From Brachypodium distachyon (taxonomy: Eukaryota; Streptophyta; Magnoliopsida; Poales; Poaceae), in NCBI RefSeq assembly GCF_000005505.3, contig NC_016132.3, forward strand, positions 38,330,914-38,394,913: DNA of 64,000 nucleotides, given 5' to 3'. Under the pieces are notes generated by a model. It did no database searches and was not told the DNA's origin. It was given only the letters and a program-made list of their open reading frames with translations. Made by a program: the position numbers and the translations under genes. How positions within the stretch are numbered: position 1 is the stretch's first letter; every line of letters begins with the position of its first letter. Below are positions 1 to 11,999 of the stretch, piece after piece.

Positions 1-707
1 TACAAATATTGAAGGTGAAATGTGATCACATACTACGCAGAACGTGGAATGTGAACCTGTTCTTGTTTTCTTTACTCGTTTGGATTCAACATGGCCACGT
101 GGGTACGTACAGGTGACGAAGACTAGCTACGATGGGAGCTATCTTTTTGTTCACGTGCGAAAGGGATTGGGAATAAGAGCTGTCCTAGTATCCACTGGAT
201 GGATACATCTTAACAAATGGTTTTCTCAGTCGCTGTCCAAGCAACAAAATAATGCAGCTTCGACTTGGACATTATCTCTTCTCGGCGTGGCAATTTATGT
301 CGTTTCTTCAACCTCTCCTTCATAATTTGTAGCACTCCCAAGTTACTTACTTCCCAACGAAGGGAGTATTACATCATCGATTAAAGAAATTAATGTCGTT
401 TCTTCTCTTTTTGGCCGGTTCTCTAACCAGTTTGGACCAAATGACCAAAAATAAAAACAGGACGACCAACCAAGCACTGCGCAACATCGATTGTCTCGTT
501 TCCATCCATCCATTCAACCATGCTCTGATCAGTTTTTTTTTTCTTTTTGACCAGTCCATGCTCTGATCAGTTAATTAGTTAACCCCTCCATTATTCACTC
601 TTATTACTGTCCTAGCTAGTGGGCACAGCAGCACGCAGTAGTCCGGCATCCTCTCCCTCTTATTAGCCTACCACTACCAGGAGCTTAATTATCCATTAAT
701 TTTAACG
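1..707. other. Intergenic, no gene recognised
   Basis: AT-rich sequence beyond the 3' end of the dioxygenase gene. The short open frames here have no recognisable motif and no partner exons. The part next to 708 probably includes the 3' UTR of the minus-strand gene, but I see no clear end signal. Confidence 0.5.
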
Positions 708-3700
708 CTAAGGGCGCTCCTGTGACGACGATGCCTTGAGGGAGTCGACCTGGGCCTTCCCCTGGGGCCCCTCGCGGCGGATGTAGAGGCGGTACTGGTC
801 GTAGGTCATGGGCTCGTACAGCGGCGGCTTCTCCGGCAGCGACACCAGCTCCGGCATGGGGGACAGCGGGATGTCGCTCCGGGGGTTGTAGAAGAGCGCC
901 ACGGAGAGCCGCTCGGCGCCCGCGTTCGCCATCACACGGTGCTCCACGCTCCGGTACTCGGCGTTCGTCAGCACCTGCAGTTAGTTATCCACGGTAAGGC
1001 TCGTACGTACAGCGAAGGTCCGGCATGAATACGAGTAAAATGAAGGCGAAATAACTGGGAAAGACTGCTGCAGATGGATCCATGGACGGTGGCATATCCC
1101 TGCGGTGCAGGCTGATCTGGACCATCTCTGTGGACGGCGGATCAAGAGGGGACGGCAAGCAAGCAACACATGCTTGTTTGTTTGATTATTTTTACCTTTT
1201 TGCCCCTCATCTACCTGCGTACTACTCCAACGCAGTGCCGGCCCCAACCTACTGGCTGTACAGTACTGCTCGTGGTCGATTATACATGGTCTGATCTTAC
1301 TAGGATTATTAGCGAATACAGGTACTCGTGATTGATTATGGCTCATTCGGTTCGTAAAATATCTAGATGATTTTTACAAGATTTCAACCTTTCTTAGGAA
1401 TTTTTTGTATGTGTCGCATTCGTTTCACAGGAATTGAGATCATGTATTTCTAATGATTGAGCCATAACTGAGCTAATTGCAAAAGATTCTACGCATTAGG
1501 TGAGACCGCATGGAAAATTCCTAAAAATTGTAGTGCCAATGACATCTCAATTCTTTACTTTTTCTATTCATATGATTACGAAATCCCGTAAATCGAACAC
1601 ACATGGTCTCATCTTGCTCCATCTCTGCTATAATCGAATACTAGGTACTGTTTGGGAACATGACAATCGCCGATTACAGGCCAAAAAGAAGAGCGCGATC
1701 TGGATCTCGGGATGCGAAAAGACGTCTGACGATGCATACGCCTTCAGCTGGACCACGGCAGCTAGCACGTGCGCAACTACCATCCACTGTACTATGTACG
1801 TACGTCCTCCTTTTCCTCTCCCGGGGAATCCGTGCATCCATTTCAACAACTTAGGCCCCCACAACGTTGCCGTTTTCACGGAAATAAAACTCTACTGTAC
1901 ATGAGATCTAGTACTTCTTTCGTCCAGCAAAAGATGTCTCAACTTTGACTAAATTTGAATGCATCTATACACTAAGTCATGTCTAGATACATCCAAATTT
2001 TGACAAACTTAAAACATCTTTTGTTGGATGGAGGGAGTACGCCTTAGGCGAGCAAGTAATCAATATCCTCTTTTCCCTTACTTAATTATCTCATTCGACT
2101 TTAATTTAAGATGGTCGTACCCAGTCTTCAATCAATCTATCTATAGCTTGTGGATCGACGTACAATTAACCAAAACTCACTTAACGGAGTATATATAGTC
2201 TATAGGTGTTATTACTAGCCGCCAAGCCGGTGTATGTTGTTGTTTTCGTGCTTGTCTTAAGTGGCTGTGGCTACGTGTCAACGTCGATGGTTCTGAGGCT
2301 TAAACGCACACTTCGCGCGTGCGTACGTCCTGACATTCATATGAGTGTGTGTGCATGCATGCCGCTGTATATGCAATGCAATCGATCACGGATCAGACAA
2401 AACCTCCTTACCTAGGCAAGCGTATACTACAATGCTACGTCACGAAGTTGACCCCGGCCGCCGAACTAGCTAGCTAGCTACCCCTGCTTGGAAATATGTA
2501 CTCTCATATCTTTTTGTTTTCCAGCACGTGCCCATACAATAATACTCATCTCTCTCTTTGGTCGAATTAAACACAGAGCATGCAATCACATCATCCTGAG
2601 AAAATAAGATGGGACGGGGTTTAATTTATCGGGTCGGGGCCAAGCGTGAGTTGGGAAAACTAGCTAGTGGCAGCAGAGGCAGGTGCTTTAGGCCCTGTTT
2701 GGTAAGAGGGGTTTTCTAGGATTTTTTTAAGTTTTAAACACTAGTGTTTCTAGGAGTAGCTACCTGTGTGCTTCATGACCTATCGACGTGCCGAAACCGA
2801 GCTAGGTGCATGGCTAGATCTGCCAAGCTAGTATACGTCACACACCTCTCTCTCTCACGCTCGTTATCGTAATATATACAGTACTTGTCTATAGCTAATT
2901 GCAGCACTCTAATCTAATGGCGACGTACGTCGATCGATCGACAACGACGACCGTCCATTTCTAATCAGACGGGGGATAAAGATGAGAGAGTCGATCGATG
3001 CGTATAAGAAGAAACGAAACGGGCACGTGCGCGAATTAGTTAAGAACGGCGGCGGTGCTAGCTAGCTGCATGTGCGTGTTTAAGTTGTTAATGAGTTACC
3101 TGGATCTGGTCCCCGACGTTGACGATGAGTGCGCCAGGAAGCGGGTCAACGGTCACCCACTCATCTTCTCCTCCATCCCCGGCGCCGCCGGGGCAGCGGA
3201 CCTGGAGCCCTTTGACGTGCTCGTCGGCGAGCAGCACGGTCATGCCGCCAGGGTCGGAGTGCGAGGAGAGTCCCAGCGTGAGCTCCGGCTGCGGGCACCG
3301 CGGGTAGTAGTTCACCCTGACGCACGCCCCGGCTTCGTCTTCCCCTCCGAACTCCTCCGCCATCCTCCCTTCCCCGACCCCGAGCCCCGCCGACATCGCC
3401 GCCATCAGCCTCCCACATAGCTTCGCCACCTCCCTCCCATACTCCTCCGTCGTCTCCCTACATACGCATACGTGCCGCCATTAGAACTTAGTACTTCCTC
3501 CGACTTTAAATTCTTGTCGTGGTTTTAGTTCAAATCTGAACACGTGACATACATACGTACATACCGGAGGTCCGGGGGAAAGTGGGGCCACTTGTCGGAG
3601 GGCGACGCGGCGCGAGGCGGGCTGAGGTGGAGGAAGAAGTAGTCGCCCCAGTCGAGGGAGGCGCCTTGCTGGACGCCGAGGCGGGAGCCATAGCCCTCGT

Positions 3701-4052
3701 AGGTGTCCGGCGAGTTGGCGTACCGCTGCTTGGCTTCGAGGGGCAGCTGGGAGAAGAAGGCGCGCCACGTGGCGCGGGCACGGCGGAGGAGGTCTAGGGG
3801 AACGCCGTGGTTCACCGCCTGGAAGAAGCCCCACTCCCTGCACGCCGCCGCCGTCGAGGACGTGGACGACGAAGAGAGGTCCACCACCGGGATGGAGATG
3901 GAGGTGGCGGAATGGGTGGGCCGGTCGTGGGCCGGCTTGATGTAGCGGGCCGGGATGGTGGACGCGCCGCTCTCGGACAGAGACTGCACTCGCACCACCG
4001 GCTCCGGCCACCCTCCGCCGTCGCCGGCGGCGGCTTCTTCTTCTTCGGCCAT
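708..4052 (-). CDS. 2-oxoglutarate/Fe(II) dioxygenase, jasmonate-induced oxygenase (JOX/JAO)-like
   Basis: Three exons: 4052..3565, 3457..3100 and 974..708, all with GT-AG borders and matching phases, giving 370 aa. Exon 1 has the N-terminal DIOX_N region: PEPVVRVQSL, the RYIKPAHDRPT segment, CREWGFFQAVNHGV, and YEGYGSRLGVQQGASLDWGD. Exons 2-3 form the double-stranded beta-helix: iron ligands H229 and D231 (HSD) and H294 (EHRV), with the 2-oxoglutarate-binding R304/S306 (RLS). These segments, and the C-terminal MTYDQYRLYIRREGPQGK, match the Arabidopsis JOX/JAO clade, which hydroxylates jasmonic acid to 12-OH-JA and so dampens jasmonate signalling. The family call is from motifs; the jasmonate substrate is inferred from the clade. 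Expected soluble and cytosolic. Start chosen at the first ATG (GGCCATGG) 80-90 bp below a TATA box. The second intron (2.1 kb) is unusually long and contains MITE debris. Confidence 0.93.
1338..1612. repeat. Degraded MITE-like repeat in intron 2
   Basis: Begins with GGCTCATTCGGTTCG and ends with an imperfect reverse complement (AATCGAACACACATGGTC). The interior is rich in AGGAATT and AAATTCCTA, like grass MITEs with GGGCTCGTTCGG-type ends. Termini are poor and no target duplication is clear. Confidence 0.3.
1912..2039. mobile_element. Stowaway-like MITE (left end degraded)
   Basis: Non-coding element in intron 2 of the dioxygenase. The right end is GATGGAGGGAG followed by TA; the left end is TA plus CTTCTTTCGTCC. 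The interior is self-complementary (AAAAGATGTCTCAACTTTGAC pairs with the AACTTAAAACATCTTTTG side). No coding capacity. Confidence 0.75.
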
Positions 4053-4135
4053 GGGGTCGGCCGGTGGCTGGCTGGCTGGCTGCCGCCTACCGCTGTGTTA
4101 GCTCGGCCGGCGTTGTCGTACTTTCTCTCGGGGGG

Positions 4136-4144
4136 ATTTATATA
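4136..4144 (-). promoter_or_regulatory. TATA box of the JOX-like dioxygenase
   Basis: Minus strand reads TATATAAAT here, about 85 bp before the ATG at 4052. That predicts transcription start near 4,105-4,115 and a leader of about 55-65 nt. Confidence 0.65.
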
Positions 4145-6387
4145 CATGGGAATGTGGGACAGTGGGAGCGCTCTGCCGCTAGCTGCTGCTGCGGCTTGGC
4201 TGCTAGCTAGCTTGTGCCCGCCGCTCTGCAAAAGCGAAAAACAAAACGTGCAAATATTTTTTAATCTTTGCGTGGCAGTTGGGTTGGTTAGTTCGTTACG
4301 AGTTAAATGCCTTGACGATCAGTGCAAACAGTACAGTAGTAGGTGGGGTAAATTAAGTCCCGGAGAGCGAGTTAATTTGTTTAGACAACAGCCGGCCACT
4401 ACTTAACTGGTACAGTAACATTTTCAGCACTTAAAATTTGCAGTATTTCCAAACATGAACCACATCTACGTTACCGCTAAAAACGTTCACGTACGCCCGG
4501 GAAGGGAAAGGATCAAAACTGGTTAGAATTCATGCATGTACTGTCGGGGAATGAAACGATAAAACATTTGATGGGCCATCACCGTCCCCCTCCTTATCGG
4601 TTCAGTTTAGGGGTGACAAGGGTCTGACAGGTATTGACCGCTGCCGCCTGCCGGTGGATGATTTTGTTCGGAATAGATCAAAGGTTTTTTTTTCTCTCCG
4701 AGTGTCAATATTGCCAAATGTAGGGCCTCGCAACTTTTGCAGGCCTTTCGTACCTCTTCAAATGATAAAATTACTGTGTATTTATAGGAACTTGTTCAAA
4801 TGATAAAGTTACTGCGCATTTATAGGGAGTATCAGTCAATTAATCTGAAACATGAAACACAGATTTTTTCTGAAGGCAACTACACCAGTTAATTTGTTCA
4901 TTACAATCGCTTCATGAAGCAGCTCTATATAAATTCCAAGTGATGGTCTTTTTTTGGTCCCTGAGGAAACAATCTGACCAGTTCTTTTTTTTAGTTACCC
5001 TACTTGTCCAAGTGCTCTGATCGGTCCTTATAACAACGATGGCAAAAAGATTACCAGACGGTCACCGGGTTTGGCATGCGCTTTTGTTTTGTTCTTTCAG
5101 TAGGCATGTGTGCAGGACGACCGAGTCAGGAGGATAGACTGCTCTGAATGCTAGGACAGCACATTCCTCCTACTCCTCCCCTCTGCATATAGATATAGCT
5201 ACCCTTGCAGTTTTGTTCCACACGAAAAGGGAAAGTAAGTGGATATGTAGCACGTGTAGATAATTAACATGTCTTTGGAATTTCACCCCGTTCCAAAATC
5301 CGAAGAGGCTGCTGTTTCAGTTGTTGGTCCTTTGTTTTCTCCGGTGATCGCGAGCCTCATTTGTGCCAGACATATATCCGTGGCCGCGGTTGTTGTGCAC
5401 TGTTTTGGTGCTACATAGTCGTCAGACCCTTGTCTCTCTCGTATTTCCCTTCACTGGCCAGGTTATCCCAAACCGGCTTTCTCATGTGAATATCTATTTG
5501 CGGGAAGAAGAAAAAACTTTGGGAATTGCACTAGTACAGTCAAACAGTTAGTAGCTGGTTTTATCTTTTTCTTCTTCTAGCAACTGGGATAATTATGTCT
5601 TTATAGAAAAACTGGGATTAACCCCCGGAGCTGCTTTTTTTTATTTTTTTTAGAAGTGCCCAGGTTTTGAAAAAGTAGGAGTAGTTGTTTACCTGGGCTC
5701 GTGGGCCGTGGAAACATGGTCCACAGGCCGTGGGTTTTCGTTTAAGCAACCGTGTGGGTCCGTGGGGTGGGTTTGGTCGGTCGTTTGTAGTGGGCCTTAC
5801 ATTTCCCAGGCTGCACCCAGATGTTTTTGGTCCAGCTTTGACTCGTTGCGGTGCGGGCCTGTTCTTGTCTTCCATCCAACTTTTGGGCCCTTATCTACGC
5901 CTGCAGGCCGTTCGTTCGTGGGCATACAAACTTGGTCCACGGTGGGAGCGAGGGACACACCTTTGATTGGGTGACACTCCTCCCCTCAAAAAAAAAACTT
6001 TGGTTGGGTGACACGAGTAGTGAGACCTGCAGTTAGTTCCTCCGATAGTAGCCGACGGTAGAAAAGTATGTTTCCCTTTGACTGAAAAAACAAACAAATT
6101 AATTGAAGTGCAACAACACACAAGACCCGAGGGCGCCGCGCATTTTGACGAACGGGCACGTACGAGCTTGCGTCGTAGTACGAATGTACGATGGCATGTG
6201 CGGTCTGATGACTCTGGTCCTGTCTGTCCATATATGGGCAGTACTCTGACCCTAGCTAGAGTCGCTAGGTGTGACTCGACTTCGTACTCGTATAGCACGT
6301 CATGCATCCTTGGTGATGATGATCTGTCGGAAGACGAGAATATTGTTAGAATTCGCATGGGCGCTAGAGGCGCAACGTGGTGTAGAA
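4145..6387. other. Intergenic between dioxygenase and duplication block
   Basis: No gene seen. Contains the dioxygenase upstream region, a two-copy direct repeat of about 33 bp at 4,756-4,788 and 4,794-4,826 (TTCAAATGATAAA.TTACTG core), and a stretch with several GGGCC motifs around 5,690-5,900. Confidence 0.5.
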
Positions 6388-6690
6388 GTTCAAACAAATG
6401 AACTTATGTTATTCTAAAATTTTAATTTATTTGTTTGAAATAAGCAAGGTCAAAAGATATCCTCAGAATCACAAAGTTGCAGCTCTAGTGGGCGCAGGGC
6501 CCATACAAACATGGGGCTCGGGCCCGGTACGCGACGGTGCCACGTACACAACTACACGCAAGGGTCTGCCTTGCCTCGTATGTCCCTTTGTATTCTCTCG
6601 TGTACGGTCTGCACAATGTACGCTACGTACCTTGGTCCACCGCGGCACGGCACGTCCGGCCGACTTGCACGACGTACTATCTGCTGCGCG
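6388..6690. repeat. Segment A, copy 1 of a dispersed direct duplication
   Basis: About 300 bp that recurs at 7,670-7,979 in the same orientation at high identity, especially from AAAGTTGCAGCTCTAGTGGG to TATCTGCTGCGCG. No convincing coding function. Copy 2 lacks a short stretch after GGGCCCATAC. Confidence 0.85.
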
Positions 6691-7556
6691 TCTGAAATCG
6701 AGACCGGTCGACCTGTCCCCGTCAACTGAATCTAAACCTCTCTTGTCGATCGACAGCAACAAAGAACAGAAAAAGAAAAGAAAAAAGGAAAACCCCGGTG
6801 GACAAGAAACGCAAAACGCCGAGCTCGTTACACGTGTCCATTCAAGCGTGTACACATGAATCGCGCGATTCGGTCGGAACCCGACCAGACCACCATTTGC
6901 CCCGCTATCAACGCATCCTGGCAACAGCAAGCAAGATGGGCTCGTAGCAGAGCAGAGGTCATCCGGTTCCACGGTTTTGGCTGCCTGGCTGGCTCTCGCG
7001 GACGCGGGACGGGGATCCATCTGGAGGATTCTTGGCGGCCGATCGATGCTTCGGGGCAAAGGAAGAGGAGGAGGCCGTCTTTCCTTGGTGGATACGCCGG
7101 GGTGTCGTCCGCGTGACGCCACAACCCACGCAATGCCCTCGTATCCTCTCTGCCCCACCCACGCGCTTGGACCCACAGGCAGACCCAAGACTCACCATCC
7201 TCGAACTGATCCTCTGCGAACACCACGCCGTGTGGCCACAAATCGGAGCGCCGCCTTTCACATCCGTCGGCCGTCGAATGAATGTTGCACGCCCTTGTTC
7301 CATTGAGTTTGCACCGTTTTCTAACCCGAAAATTGGAAGAAGAGAAGACAAAAATTCTCAGTCCTTCAGAAACGGTCCATGGACTAATTCCGTACTATAC
7401 AATTAACATAATCAGTTAGTTTTAGTCCCTCTTTTGATTCAAACTAGATTTGCGTGGTTTTTCCATGGCGCTTTAATTTGTCACGTGGGATGGCACGGAG
7501 AAATTCGCGACAATGTTAAAGAGCAGTCGGTGTCATCATCAAGATCTTCGCAAAGT
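6691..7556. other. Unique stretch between segments A1 and B1
   Basis: GC-rich to mixed composition. Overlapping open frames exist on both strands, but none shows a recognisable domain or a consistent exon structure. No gene called. Confidence 0.4.
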
Positions 7557-7659
7557 CTCGCCCTCGGCCACCACCTTCCACTCCCGAGTTGTCGCCTACC
7601 CAGGGGGTCACCAACGAGACGATCGTCTAGGCAATGCATGAATGCCACGTCACCTTTAT
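7557..7659. repeat. Segment B, copy 1
   Basis: About 103 bp (CTCGCCCTCGGCC ... GAATGCCACGTCACCTTT) repeated at 7,982-8,085. It directly precedes segment A copy 2. Confidence 0.8.
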
Positions 7660-7669
7660 TTGTTTATTT

Positions 7670-7979
7670 GTTCAAGCAAATGAACTAATTTTTTAGAAAG
7701 TTATGTCATTTAAAATTTTAATTTATTTTTGAAATATGCAGAGTCAAAAGATATTCTGGGGATCACAAAGTTGCAGCTCTAGTGGGCGCAAGGCCCATAC
7801 TGGGGCTCGGGCCCGGTACGCGACGGCGCCACGTACACAACTACACGCAAGGGTCTGCCTTGCCTCGTATGTCCCTTTGTATTCTCTCGTGTACGGTCTG
7901 CACAATGTACGCTACGTACCTTGGTCCATCGCGGCACGGCACGTCCGGCCGACTTGCAGGACGTACTATCTGCTGCGCG
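7670..7979. repeat. Segment A, copy 2
   Basis: Second copy of the 6,388-6,690 segment, same orientation, lying between the two B copies so that the order is B1-A2-B2. Confidence 0.85.
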
Positions 7980-7981
7980 AG

Positions 7982-8085
7982 CCTCGCCCTCGGCACCACC
8001 ATCTTCCACTCCCAAGTTGTTGCTTACCCTGATTGTCGCCGTTGAGAGGATCGTCTAGGCAATGCACGAATGCCACGCCACCTTT
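7982..8085. repeat. Segment B, copy 2
   Basis: Second copy of 7,557-7,659, abutting the end of segment A2. It ends just before a CGTCGTCGTCG microsatellite-like tract and a Stowaway MITE. Confidence 0.8.
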
Positions 8086-8140
8086 GTATCGTCGTCGTCG
8101 TCGGAAGGAATATGAGTCGAAATAAGGGACCAAAGATACG

Positions 8141-8255
8141 TACTCCCTCCGATCCATATTATTTGTCGAAATATTACATGTATCTAGATTTTTTTTAAAG
8201 ATAGATACATGCATATTTAAGCAACGTTGAGACAAGTAACGAGTCGGAGGGAGTA
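8141..8255. mobile_element. Stowaway MITE upstream of trihelix gene
   Basis: TA-CTCCCTCCGATCC at the left and GAGTCGGAGGGAG-TA at the right. Contains the shared interior TCGAAATATTACATGTATCTAGA. About 115 bp and non-coding. It lies some 290 bp before the trihelix start codon, so it may fall in the promoter or leader. Confidence 0.9.
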
Positions 8256-8541
8256 TTACCAATCAATATACTCCTCCACTGCTACGTGCATACTGTACCA
8301 GAAGATGGTTTGTGGTCTCAGCACAGAGGATCCAGATCTTGGATTTCAAAACAAAAGCTGTGGGAAAGCAAGCCGTTTCCGCGTTGAATCGGAAGAACCC
8401 CATCCAATTTTCCCTTTCCTTTCTCTCTCTCTCGATCCACCGCTTGACTTTCCGTTCCATCCATTTCTCTCCTCTCATCTTCCTTCTCGTCCCAACGTTT
8501 GCTCGCTTTCCCATTCCAAAATTCCGATCCCACTGGCCGCC

Positions 8542-9579
8542 ATGGATCCCTTCCACCACCTCAACACCGCCTTCTCCAACCCCTACCACCCGCTCCTCTC
8601 CTCCTCCCCTCCCCACCCCCACTACCCTCCCCCGCTCCCGCCGCCGCCAGCCGCGGCCGCGGAGCCGCCGGAGCGGGAGCGGCTGCCGCAGTGGTCCCAC
8701 GCCGAGACGGCCGCCTTCCTCGCCATCCGCGCCGACCTCGACCGCTCCTTCCTCTCCACCAAACGCAACAAGGCGCTCTGGGAGGCCGTCTCCGCCCGCC
8801 TCCATGACCATGGCGGGTTCGCGCGTACACCGGATCAGTGCAAGTCCAAGTGGAAGAACCTCGTCACCAGGTTCAAGGGCTCCGCCCACCCCCCGCCGCC
8901 GCCCGACGCCGCCGACACGCCCCAGCACCAGCACCACCCGGGTGACCATCCCGGTACCGGCGGCAGCGGCGGCGCTTCGTCTGCGGCGAGGGGCGGCGGC
9001 TTCCCGTTCCACGACGAGATGAGGCGGATCTTCGACGCCAGGGTCGAGCGGGCGCGCGCATTGGAGGCGAAAAAGGCCAAGGGGAAGCACCACGCGCGGT
9101 CAGGGCACGATCATCTTCATCCGGATGATGCCGACGACGATGGCCAAGGGGATGAGGCCGGCGAGGAAGAAGACGAGGAGGCGGACATCCTGGAAGACGA
9201 AGAAGAGGAGAGTCGGGCAGCGGAGACGACGAGGGGTGCTGCTGGGCCTGGGAAGAAGCGGAGGAGGAAATCAACAGCGGCGCCCGCGGGGAACGAGCAG
9301 GGCGAGGTGGAGGCGATGCTGCGGGAGTTCATGCGGCGGCAGGCGGAGATGGATGAGCGGTGGGCGGAGGCCGCCGAGGCGCGCGACGCCGAGCGGCGCG
9401 CCCGCGAGGAGGAGTGGCGGGCCGCCATGGTCGCGCTCGGCGAGGAGCGGCTCGCGCTCGTGCGCCGCTGGCGGGAGCGCGAGGACGCGTGGCGGGCGCG
9501 CGCCGAGGAGCGCGAGGAGCGACGCCACCGGCTCATCGCCGCCCTGCTCGCCAAGCTCGGCGGCGGCGACACGTCCTGA
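8542..9579 (+). CDS. Trihelix transcription factor, GT-3a/3b-like
   Basis: Single open frame of 345 aa with no intron apparent. Start is the ATG in CCGCCATGGATCCC, downstream of a CT-rich leader. Upstream in-frame codons are low-complexity and differ in composition. The trihelix DNA-binding domain spans about residues 47-113, with the three spaced tryptophans W51 (PQWS), W80 (ALWEAV) and W104 (KSKWKNL). The block KRNKALWE ... CKSKWKNLVTRFKG is characteristic of the GT-1/GT-3 clade. Then come FPFHDEMRRIF, an acidic tract (about 195-225), a basic nuclear-localisation-like GKKRRRKS (about 240), and a long charged C-terminal coiled coil (about 255-340) ending LIAALLAKL. This order matches Arabidopsis GT-3a/GT-3b, nuclear factors linked to GT-element promoters and stress induction. 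Target genes cannot be read from the sequence. The N-terminus is a Pro/His-rich low-complexity region. Confidence 0.93.
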   Translation: MDPFHHLNTAFSNPYHPLLSSSPPHPHYPPPLPPPPAAAAEPPERERLPQWSHAETAAFLAIRADLDRSFLSTKRNKALWEAVSARLHDHGGFARTPDQCKSKWKNLVTRFKGSAHPPPPPDAADTPQHQHHPGDHPGTGGSGGASSAARGGGFPFHDEMRRIFDARVERARALEAKKAKGKHHARSGHDHLHPDDADDDGQGDEAGEEEDEEADILEDEEEESRAAETTRGAAGPGKKRRRKSTAAPAGNEQGEVEAMLREFMRRQAEMDERWAEAAEARDAERRAREEEWRAAMVALGEERLALVRRWREREDAWRARAEEREERRHRLIAALLAKLGGGDTS

Positions 9580-11400
9580 TATCCATATCCGTTCCAAGTT
9601 CCATATCCACATCCTGGTATGGATCAAAGTCACTAGCTTGCTCGCTTCTTCATCGACTGATTAATTGCTCCTAGGCTGCTAGCTCATGCATCATCTCACT
9701 AGCCTAGCCAATTTGTAATGCTCGCAAATAATCTTCTCATTTCCTGATCCCCATGGAGATCGTAATTCTTGGATTCGTAATTGCTCAGGACAATCCATCG
9801 CCGCGAAGAAGGGCGTGTGCCATGCCCTGCCGGCCGTTTAGATCAGTTGTAGCTCATGCCTTTGTTAATTAGCTAGGGTTTCTTTAGACAGTGAGAGGTT
9901 AGTCAGTGAAAGGAGATGTGCTTCATTCATGTAGTGGAAAAGGGTTTTGCTTGCAACATCTTTACCTACACTAAGCCCATTGCCTGCAACTGCAAACTCT
10001 CCCTGGTCTTATCAGCTTCATGAGCTAAGGCAGCTTTCCAAATGCATGGATGCATGCATGGCTTTGCATGATCAATCAGTCAATCAATCCGCGGACGATC
10101 TTCTTCTTCCTCATCATCCCCAAGGTGGACTCTGTAGAAATCTCAGAACGTGAGTGCTTTACATTATTTACTTTTTCAGATTATCTCTCTGCACTGTGTG
10201 CGTGTGTAGCTTTTGCGCAACATTGCATGGCTCTATCTAGATACATCTTTCCTTCTTTTCGGTTGCATGCTCTAAAGAGATTTGCATCTGAAAAGTTTTC
10301 TAGTGAGGGGAAAGAGAAGCAGGCAGGCATGATGGGCCGTGCAGCTGCTTTGATTTTGCTTTCTTTTGCTTTTCCCGTAGAACGGGTATTGATTCCCTGC
10401 CTGAATATATGGATGCTCGAAATGTGGCATGCATATGCATAGAAGCGTGCATGCTAGCTGCGGTGATTGACTGAAGATTAACTGAAAAAAATATGCTGAG
10501 ATGTAATTTAAGGGATGCCATGGTATGAAACCATGGACCTACACAGTGTGTAAGCAGAAAAGTAGAGTATGAATGCAAGCTAGATACATTCATTTCTGAA
10601 AGAAAACTGCAAGCCCTTTTTATTCTACTAGAGTGCAATCAAATGACATAATTTATTTATTGTTGTATGCGTGTAGTTAAAAAAAGTAATACTAGCAGAG
10701 TGCAATTGAATGACATAATTTATTTATTATGATTTTTTGGTATGCCTTTAGTTAGCAAAAATAATAGTAGAGTGCAATTAAATGAACTTAATACTAGTAC
10801 AATTTAATTTCTATTGCAAAATTATAAGCATCCTAACGTAACTCAAAATATACTCGCGTGGCATCTTTGTGTGAAACAGTGAAAGCCACATGATGAAATC
10901 AATTACATGTGTGACTTTTAGGTTCTAGTAAAGCCTCCATGCATGCAAGTTGTTAATTAACTTGAGTGCATGTGTAGTTCATATAGCTTCTAACATACTC
11001 AACATATATAGTGTTTGGTCAACAAGAATAGTTTGTTGTGGGAAAGAAGGTAATTGCAGATCATGATTCTTTTACCGGTAATTAAATCAGGTTGATGTAT
11101 CAACAACAAATGTAGAGAAAAACGTCAAGCATTTGTATAGCTATTTTTGACAAAATTGGTATGCACTTGATCTTTTCATATTTGTTGAGGATATATTAAA
11201 ACTGAAGGTTATAATCAAATTTGTTTTAGCCTCGTACAATGGTTTACAAGCATATGTGTAGCTGTAAATATCACACTGAAAGTGATAAAATATGTCTTCT
11301 TCGTTTGAGTTTTTTTTTCCTCACCAGCAATACCTAGATGTCAGCATATTTTTAATTTTAGTAGGATTATTTAATATATTAGATGAATGAGAAAAAAAAA
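9580..11400. other. Downstream of trihelix gene; AT-rich, short tandem repeats
   Basis: Probably begins with the trihelix 3' UTR. At about 10,628-10,800 there are three degenerate tandem copies of a roughly 65-70 bp unit built on GAGTGCAATNAAATGACATAATTTATTTATT. No gene recognised. Confidence 0.5.
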
Positions 11401-11940
11401 GTAGTTTCTCATTTCTAAGAAATTTGCCTAGCTAGTTGGGCTTGTTCTCTGAGTGTTCACAATGACAAAAAGCAATCCGAGTTAAGGACAAATTTTCTTT
11501 TGGAACGTACTCCCCTCTATTACATAATTCTTGTCGAAATATTACATGTATCTAGACGTTTTTTAGAAATAGATATATTCATTTTTGGGCAAATTAATCT
11601 GAGACAAGAATTATGGGACAGAGGGAGTATATGAGAACAAATGTATAGAATATGATTGAGCAAAAGTATTGATTAATCGGTGATTGATTTGATTTTTAGT
11701 CTGCATATCGACATTGATTGCTTCTTATATTAAGTATACAAAAGGTAAATTTATTAGCTAACTATAATTTTAATATGACCTTATACACATATGTGCATGC
11801 ATTAATTTTATTTTCCTTATACTTTTGGCACATATATGGCGCCGTCATTAGGGTCGGGCAGTTTCATACTTGGCGTGCAGATCGATTAATCAGGCTGATC
11901 ATACTGCTTGTGCTTATGTGCTAGCTAGCTTGCTTTCATG
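11400..11940. repeat. Non-coding tandem duplication, copy 1 (with MITE)
   Basis: Shares ordered blocks with 12,000-12,560: TTTGCCTAG..AATTGGG, TTCACAATG.CAA.AAGCAATC, ATTGAGCAAAAGTATTGATTAAT, and TTTCATACTTGGCGTGCAGAT. Interrupted by a Stowaway MITE at 11,508-11,629 that is missing from copy 2. Confidence 0.75.
11508..11629. mobile_element. Stowaway-like MITE
   Basis: TA-CTCCCCTCTATTACATAATTC at the left, with a matching inverted end GAATTATGGGACAGAGGGAG-TA. Interior contains TCGAAATATTACATGTATCTAGA. Inserted in copy 1 of the local duplication only. Confidence 0.88.
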
Positions 11941-11999
11941 TATGGAACCAGCGGCTATGTATTAATTCGAAAAAAAGATCAAAGGCGTCCTGAGAAGGA

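Noticed and set aside
2694..2760. GGCCCTGTTTGG motif resembling a MITE terminus
   Set aside because: Only one end is present; no inverted partner or target duplication was found, so no element is called.
3807..4406. 199-aa plus-strand frame over dioxygenase exon 1
   Set aside because: Antisense shadow of a strongly supported exon; low-complexity.
6469..7188. 239-aa minus-strand frame
   Set aside because: Spans the end of a duplicated non-coding segment. The second copy breaks the frame, and no domain is visible.
8263..9093. 276-aa minus-strand frame over the trihelix gene
   Set aside because: Shadow of the trihelix coding sequence; Arg/Gly-rich with no motif.
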